A stretch of DNA of 6,734 bases from Alphaproteobacteria bacterium (GTDB lineage: Bacteria > Pseudomonadota > Alphaproteobacteria > Micavibrionales > Micavibrionaceae). Within the stretch, counting starts at the first letter, position 1. Each line of letters starts with the position of its first letter. The translations under genes were made by a program, and so were the position numbers. Positions 5,529 through 6,734 of the stretch are shown piece after piece. Location of the stretch: assembly GCA_023301785.1 (NCBI GenBank), contig JALZUF010000140.1, positions 1 to 6,734 of the forward strand, in the 5' to 3' direction. The notes beneath the pieces are model-generated. The model was not told the DNA's origin. It did no database searches and saw only the letters and a program-made list of their open reading frames with translations.

Positions 5529-6623
5529 ATGAGTCAATTAGAAAAAATCATCAAACCCAAATTAGGACTTTTAGAATTAGCGAAACAGCTTGGTAATGTA
5601 AGTCAAGCGTGTAACGTTATGGGATATTCAAGGGATACCTTTTATCGTTTTAAAGAATTATATGAAAATGGTGGGGAAGCTGCGCTACAGGAAATCAGCC
5701 GCAAGAAACCTATTATGAAAAACAGAGTGCCTTCTGATGTAGAGCAAGCCGTCATAGATTTTGCTATTGCAAACCCTGCTTTAGGACAATTACGAGCTAG
5801 TAATGAGCTGAAGCAACAAGGTGTTTTAATATCAAGTAGTGGAGTTCGTTCTATTTGGTTGCGTAATGATTTAGAGACAATGCGTAAGCGTCTAAAAGCC
5901 TTAGAAGCTAAATCAGCGCAAGATGGTATGATATTAACTGAAGAACAGCTAGCAGCTCTTGAGCGGTCTAAAGCTAGCAAAGTAGCTCATGGTGAAATCG
6001 AGACTGAGCATCCTGGGTATCTTGGTTCACAAGATACTTACTATGTAGTTAATATGAAGGGGGTTGGTAAAATTTACCAACAAACTTTTGTTGATACATA
6101 TTCTAAAGTGGCGCAAGTAAAACTTTATACTGAGAAATCAGCTATTACTGCAGCTGATATACTAAATGATAGAGTGCTGCCATTTTATACAGAACAAGGC
6201 CTTAGCGTGCTTCGTATACTCACTGATCGCGGTACTGAATATTGTGGTAAACCTGAGCATCATGCCTATCAACTTTATTTAGGAATTGAGAATATTGATC
6301 ACACAAAAACAAAGGTTCGTAGTCCGCAAACTAACGGTATTTGCGAGAGGTTCCATAGAACTATGAAACAAGAGTTTTATGATATAGCATTTCGCAAAAG
6401 AATATACGGCTCTGTAGAAGAGTTACAAATTGATGTTGATTTATGGATTAATAAGTACAATACTCAAAGAACACATTCAGGAAAGCATTGTTATGGAAAA
6501 ACACCTATGCAAACCTTTCTTGATTCAAAACACATTGCTTTGGATAAGAATATTCCTAGCTACGTGAATGAGTGTCAGACACATGATACTCAGAACTTAT
6601 CTGACAGTAATTATGCTGTATGA
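5529..6623 (+). CDS. IS481-family DDE transposase
   Basis: The 364-residue protein begins with a helix-turn-helix region (about 10-110, including G-N-V-S-Q-A-C-N-V-M-G-Y-S-R-D-T-F-Y-R-F at 22-41) typical of IS481 transposases. A helical linker of about 115-150 follows, then an RNase H-fold integrase core (rve) at about 163-310. Catalytic residues appear as D169 in Q-D-T-Y-Y-V, D233 in L-T-D-R-G-T-E-Y, and E273 in S-P-Q-T-N-G-I-C-E-R-F-H. The last two acidic residues are separated by 39 residues. It catalyses cutting and strand transfer at the element's ends. The ATG has only a weak AAGAG at 5517-5521 in front, in line with low expression of transposases. There is no frameshift. The C-terminal 30 residues after the rve core are polar and probably non-essential. 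The reading frame ends 20 bases inside the right end of the element. Confidence 0.9.
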   Translation: MSQLEKIIKPKLGLLELAKQLGNVSQACNVMGYSRDTFYRFKELYENGGEAALQEISRKKPIMKNRVPSDVEQAVIDFAIANPALGQLRASNELKQQGVLISSSGVRSIWLRNDLETMRKRLKALEAKSAQDGMILTEEQLAALERSKASKVAHGEIETEHPGYLGSQDTYYVVNMKGVGKIYQQTFVDTYSKVAQVKLYTEKSAITAADILNDRVLPFYTEQGLSVLRILTDRGTEYCGKPEHHAYQLYLGIENIDHTKTKVRSPQTNGICERFHRTMKQEFYDIAFRKRIYGSVEELQIDVDLWINKYNTQRTHSGKHCYGKTPMQTFLDSKHIALDKNIPSYVNECQTHDTQNLSDSNYAV

Positions 6624-6643
6624 TAAGTAGAGCTCTGTCAGAT
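6599..6643. repeat. Hairpin-forming inverted repeat at the IS right end
   Basis: ATCTGACAG at 6599-6607 is perfectly complementary to CTGTCAGAT at 6635-6643, which includes the terminal repeat, with 27 bases between. It could be a second transposase-binding site or a weak transcript-ending hairpin. A third related TGTCAGA lies at 6573-6579 inside the transposase gene. Confidence 0.5.
6633..6643 (-). repeat. Right terminal inverted repeat of the IS
   Basis: Its reverse complement is ATCTGACAGAG, identical to the left repeat. The outermost base forms part of the stop codon of the neighbouring minus-strand gene. Confidence 0.75.
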
Positions 6644-6734
6644 CAAGTGTAGTGTTTTACATATTCATATACGGTAGAACGATTAATACCGAAGTGATTA
6701 GCAATATCTGTTTTTCCTTTTAAAATCAACCGCC
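6643..6734 (-). CDS. C-terminal end of a resolvase/invertase-like serine recombinase (partial)
   Basis: Reading the minus strand from 6732 gives 29 residues and a TGA at 6645-6643; the rest of the gene lies beyond the right edge. The residues form a clear helix-turn-helix, L-K-G-K-T-D-I-A-N-H-F-G-I-N-R-S-T-V-Y-E, followed by Y-V-K-H-Y-T and the stop. This closely resembles the C-terminal DNA-binding domain of small serine resolvases and invertases, which also end a few residues after the T-V-Y motif. A transposase helix-turn-helix is possible, but those usually lie at the N-terminus. The stop codon shares base 6643 with the IS end, so the last residue or the stop may have been altered by the insertion. 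Confidence 0.6.
   Translation of the reverse strand, partial: RLILKGKTDIANHFGINRSTVYEYVKHYT

Larger units (their letters stand above)
5448..6643 (+). mobile_element. IS481-family insertion sequence, about 1.2 kb
   Basis: One full-length DDE transposase gene lies between matching 11-bp inverted repeats (ATCTGACAGAG at 5448-5458 and its complement at 6633-6643). The resulting length of 1196 bp is normal for the family. No convincing target-site duplication is visible: the outer flanks, ending TTTAA on the left and starting CAAGT on the right, do not match. The exact ends may differ by a base or two. The element appears intact and potentially active, and sits between a toxin-antitoxin operon and a minus-strand recombinase gene. 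Confidence 0.75.

Noticed and set aside
5642..5980. 112-codon minus-strand open frame inside the transposase gene
   Set aside because: It is antisense to a clear IS481 transposase with catalytic motifs, and its composition is a shadow of that gene.
5430..6660. Target-site duplication flanking the IS
   Set aside because: Shifting the element ends by one or two bases either way does not produce matching flanks longer than about three bases.

Overview
The window is AT-rich and reads as accessory DNA from an alphaproteobacterium of the Rickettsiales, most like a Rickettsia-type plasmid or integrated mobile element. The strongest pointer is the left-hand gene, which carries a DnaA domain I-like module at the C-terminus of a protein that is not a normal DnaA. 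As I recall, this architecture is found on rickettsial plasmids and mobile elements. The organism assignment is an inference from gene content and base composition; no rRNA or housekeeping gene is present to fix it.

Layout, left to right. (1) 2-1510: the C-terminal 502 residues of a DnaA_N-containing replication-type protein, cut by the left edge. (2) 1535-4557: a compact operon made of a promoter with an overlapping palindrome, a 66-residue ribbon-helix-helix (RHH) regulator, a 619-residue fused nuclease-methyltransferase, and a 308-residue specificity subunit. The last two resemble the two subunits of a BcgI-like type IIB restriction-modification system. (3) 4558-4738: intergenic DNA ending in a second, truncated copy of the 3' end of the DnaA_N gene. 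(4) 4755-5336: a YefM/YoeB-type toxin-antitoxin pair with a palindromic operator on its promoter. (5) 5337-5447: a probable terminator and what looks like a decayed helix-turn-helix gene on the minus strand. (6) 5448-6643: a complete-looking IS481-family insertion sequence with 11-bp terminal inverted repeats. (7) 6643-6734: the C-terminal end of a resolvase/invertase-like gene on the minus strand, cut by the right edge.

The most interesting structural signal is a 66-bp near-identical direct repeat (1405-1470 and 4660-4725, 61/66 matches) that brackets the restriction-modification operon. Both copies encode the same C-terminal peptide of the DnaA_N protein and both keep the reading frame to a stop codon. 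The 3.25-kb module between them therefore looks like a cargo unit that entered at, and regenerated, the 3' end of a replication gene.

Functionally, the region stacks two systems that can each make their own loss costly (restriction-modification and toxin-antitoxin) beside a replication-type gene, with a transposon and a probable site-specific recombinase next door. That combination fits a self-stabilising mobile replicon. The toxin has a lysine where the YoeB family has its catalytic glutamate, so its activity is in doubt.
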